A stretch of DNA of 7,886 nt from an uncultured Slackia sp. (GTDB taxonomy: Bacteria > Actinomycetota > Coriobacteriia > Coriobacteriales > Eggerthellaceae). The stretch spans positions 1 to 7,886 of the forward strand of contig USLD01000058.1 of assembly GCA_900555495.1 (NCBI GenBank), written 5' to 3'. Below the pieces are notes generated by a model. The model made no database searches and had not been told where the DNA came from. It saw only the letters and a program-made list of their open reading frames with translations. Positions 6,782 to 7,886 of the stretch are shown in pieces (position 1 is the first letter of the stretch; each line of letters opens with the position of its first letter). Both the position numbers and the translations under genes were made by a program.

Positions 6782-6984
6782 CCGACAGCACCTCTGCTTC
6801 CGAGAAGCGCCGCACGGCGTTTCTCGGCATCGATACCGGATCCATTTCGACCAAGGGCGTGATCATCGACGAGAAGGGCGCGATCATCGCCCGCACCTAC
6901 CTGTGGACCGAGGGCGACCCCTCCCGCGCCGCCGGACGCGTCGTCCGCGCCGCCGGATACGGCCGGGGAGACGGGGACGGATAG
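6778..6984 (+). CDS. BadF/BcrA/HgdC-type ATPase (COG1924), truncated at a sequence join
   Basis: Residues 1-48 are a clear start of an actin/Hsp70-fold dehydratase activator. FLGIDTGSISTKGVIID (15-31) contains the phosphate-1 loop, and TYLWTEGDP (40-48) is the usual following strand. Such proteins are about 250-320 residues, hydrolyse ATP and push electrons from a [4Fe-4S] cluster to the dehydratase-like partner. Here the frame closes after 68 codons, and residues from about 49-58 onward no longer look like the family. In the other frame the same bases read as a Pro/Ala/Ser/Asp-rich linker that continues into an unrelated protein. The start is sound: ATGA overlap with the previous gene, and AGAAAGG 7 nt upstream. 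I regard the truncation as a contig chimera rather than a natural pseudogene. The cluster-binding cysteines would lie in the missing part. Confidence 0.8.
   Translation: MTDSTSASEKRRTAFLGIDTGSISTKGVIIDEKGAIIARTYLWTEGDPSRAAGRVVRAAGYGRGDGDG
6920..6957. other. Probable chimeric join 1 (Coriobacteriia-like to clostridial sequence)
   Basis: The left gene (ATPase frame) and the right gene (linker frame, shifted by one base) are both readable across this GC-rich stretch. Left of it only the ATPase frame makes sense; right of it only the hydrolase frame does. The stretch contains a 13-bp direct repeat CCGCGCCGCCGGA at 6924-6936 and 6945-6957 (period 21), the kind of low-complexity sequence where assemblies misjoin. 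The exact breakpoint cannot be fixed from one sequence. Confidence 0.7.
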
Positions 6985-7576
6985 TTCGGATAACGGACAG
7001 GCGGACGAGCCTGTTTATTTCAACGTGCCGACCGAGATGCGCGGCGTGATGATCTCCGCGGGGACCGATTATCTGACGAACGGGACGGATGTGAGCGCGC
7101 AGGAGCTTGCCACGCAGCTTGATGAAGCGCTTGCCGCCGCGCAGCAGCTCACGATGAACACAGTCATCATCGACACGCAGTACGGCGACAGCGTCCTGTT
7201 TGAGAGCAGCGCGCTGGAGAGCGCGCCGCTTGGGCTTGACGTGACGGAGTATCTCTGCGCAAAGGCGCGTGAAATGGGTTTTTACGTCTATGCGACATAT
7301 GATGTCTCAACCCGTTCGGGCGGAGAGGGGCTGACCGCCGACGGCGCGGCTCTTGACGACCTGGCGGAAAATATCGGCGCGTTTGCCGAAGCGTACAAGC
7401 CGGACGGCATTCTGCTCGACGGCTATGAGTGCGCGGACAGCCCGGCGGCCTATGCCGGTTATCTGCAAAGCGGCGGCGGGATGGGCTATGAAGCGTATCA
7501 GCGCCAGGTCCCGCGCGCGCTGCTCGAGACGGCGGCCGCGGCGGTGATATCGTATTCGTGGTCGATGACGGTTTAA
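6920..7576 (+). CDS. Fragment of a secreted GHL10-like (glycosyl hydrolase family 10-like) TIM-barrel protein
   Basis: This is an open frame with no start codon of its own. It begins as a Pro/Ala/Ser/Thr/Asp-rich linker (to about 7012) and then a catalytic-barrel beginning: VYFNVPTEMRGVMIS (7013-7057), MNTVIIDTQYGDSVLFES (7154-7207), GFYVYATYDV (7274-7303) and YKPDGILLDGYE (7394-7429). These follow the strand order of GHL10/DUF187-type domains (RGVWIS, then NTVfvqvR..gD, GlevHaW, DGIhlDDY). Such proteins are usually exported or lipid-anchored and act on cell-surface or dietary glycans; no substrate can be assigned. The signal peptide and linker start are missing on the left. On the right the family-like reading ends near 7545; the stop at 7574-7576 lies in the next (Obg) fragment and is not a natural end. 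A GTG at 7025 could be called as a start but would cut into the domain. Codon use is more mixed than in the genes before 6900. Confidence 0.5.
   Translation, partial: PPAPPDASSAPPDTAGETGTDSSDNGQADEPVYFNVPTEMRGVMISAGTDYLTNGTDVSAQELATQLDEALAAAQQLTMNTVIIDTQYGDSVLFESSALESAPLGLDVTEYLCAKAREMGFYVYATYDVSTRSGGEGLTADGAALDDLAENIGAFAEAYKPDGILLDGYECADSPAAYAGYLQSGGGMGYEAYQRQVPRALLETAAAAVISYSWSMTV
6924..6957 (+). repeat. 13-bp direct repeat in the linker coding sequence
   Basis: CCGCGCCGCCGGA occurs twice with a period of 21 nt (7 codons). In the frame of the downstream hydrolase-like protein both copies encode part of APPD, giving APPDASSAPPD, typical of a repeat-grown linker in an exported protein. It coincides with the presumed join. 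Confidence 0.6.
7528..7548. other. Probable chimeric join 2 (hydrolase fragment to Obg fragment)
   Basis: GACGGCGGCCGCGGCGGTGAT reads ..TAAAAV.. in the hydrolase frame and DGGRGGD in the Obg frame. The latter is exactly the conserved glycine-rich motif of Obg. About 20 bases of compatible sequence is what a k-mer-based assembly or chimeric read would join on. The Obg start codon and first ~40 residues are absent upstream. Confidence 0.75.
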
Positions 7577-7886
7577 ATACACTTACCGACTATCGTCACA
7601 GAAGAAAGTTTGCCGCACAGCCTGGAGAAGAAGGCGGAAAACGCAACTGTCATGGAAAGAACGGCGAGGATCTGATCTTAAAAGTTCCGGCAGGAACTGT
7701 GATCAAAGATGCAGAGTCCGGAAAAGTAATTGCTGATATGTCCGGTGACAACCGCAGACAGGTGATCTTAAAAGGCGGCCGCGGCGGTCTTGGAAACCAG
7801 CATTTTGCAACATCTACCATGCAGGCGCCGAAATATGCACAGCCGGGTGGAGATGCCATTGAACTGGAAGTAAAATTGGAATTAAA
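7528..7886 (+). CDS. obg: Obg/CgtA GTPase, internal part of the N-terminal Obg domain
   Basis: About 119 codons of the glycine-rich Obg domain are present: DGGRGGDIVFVVDDGLNTL (from 7528), TDYRHRRKF, GKNGEDLILKVPAGTVIKD, SGKVIADMSGDNRR, VILKGGRGGLGNQHFATSTM and APKYAQPGG. Obg is an essential GTPase that binds the large ribosomal subunit and links ribosome maturation to growth and (p)ppGpp. The N-terminal ~40 residues are missing at the left join, and the G domain and C-terminal region lie beyond the window edge. The wording (VDDGLNTLTDYRH, AESGKVIADMSGDNRR) resembles Lachnospiraceae Obg. Codons are AT-rich at third positions (tta, aaa, gat, gca), unlike everything left of 7500. It is not a pseudogene in itself: no frame break is seen within it. 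Confidence 0.93.

Noticed and set aside
6778..7576. A natural fusion or phase-variable operon ending in a hydrolase
   Set aside because: The hydrolase frame is shifted relative to the ATPase, its codon use differs, its own N-terminus is missing, and the next fragment repeats the same pattern with obg. Two such events in 700 bases fit a chimeric contig better.
6920..7886. Mobile element or integron cassette explaining the foreign right end
   Set aside because: No transposase, integrase, terminal inverted repeats, target-site duplication or attC-like hairpin could be found around the transitions.

Overview
Positions 1 to about 6920 read as one continuous stretch of a high-GC actinobacterial chromosome. 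It is most likely from the class Coriobacteriia (Eggerthellaceae-like gut bacteria), judging by strong G/C-ending codon use, the uvrC-rapZ-yvcK gene order, a RapZ with an Arg in its P-loop and a dehydratase-activase-like operon. The last ~950 bases do not belong with it. After about 6920 the sequence passes into a fragment of a secreted, probably clostridial glycosyl-hydrolase-like protein. At about 7528-7548 it passes again into the N-terminal domain of an Obg GTPase of Lachnospiraceae type. Both transitions lie inside short GC-rich, low-complexity stretches that can be read in both flanking genes. The simplest reading is a chimeric metagenomic contig made of three genomes.

Minus strand, right to left (4242 to 1): lysO (lysine exporter), then uvrC (excision nuclease), rapZ (nucleotide-binding regulator) and the 5' part of yvcK (gluconeogenesis/cell-envelope factor). 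The last three are a tight cluster with 38 nt and 2 nt between genes; rapZ-yvcK(-whiA) is a widely conserved block. uvrC appears to have a -10 box placed so close to its ATG that the mRNA would be leaderless.

Plus strand (4485 to ~6920): a divergent operon of three genes joined by two ATGA stop/start overlaps. They are a COG3580/DUF2229-type protein, a COG3581-type protein and the first ~50 residues of a BadF/BcrA/HgdC-type ATPase (COG1924). Together they resemble a 2-hydroxyacyl-CoA dehydratase/activase machine: two cysteine-containing subunits plus an ATP-driven electron donor. The substrate is unknown. This is the biologically most open part of the window. The 242-nt region between lysO and this operon holds the divergent promoters.

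No RNA genes, CRISPR arrays or insertion sequences were seen. I found no clearly new defence or mobile system. The apparent novelty at the right end is best explained by assembly joins.
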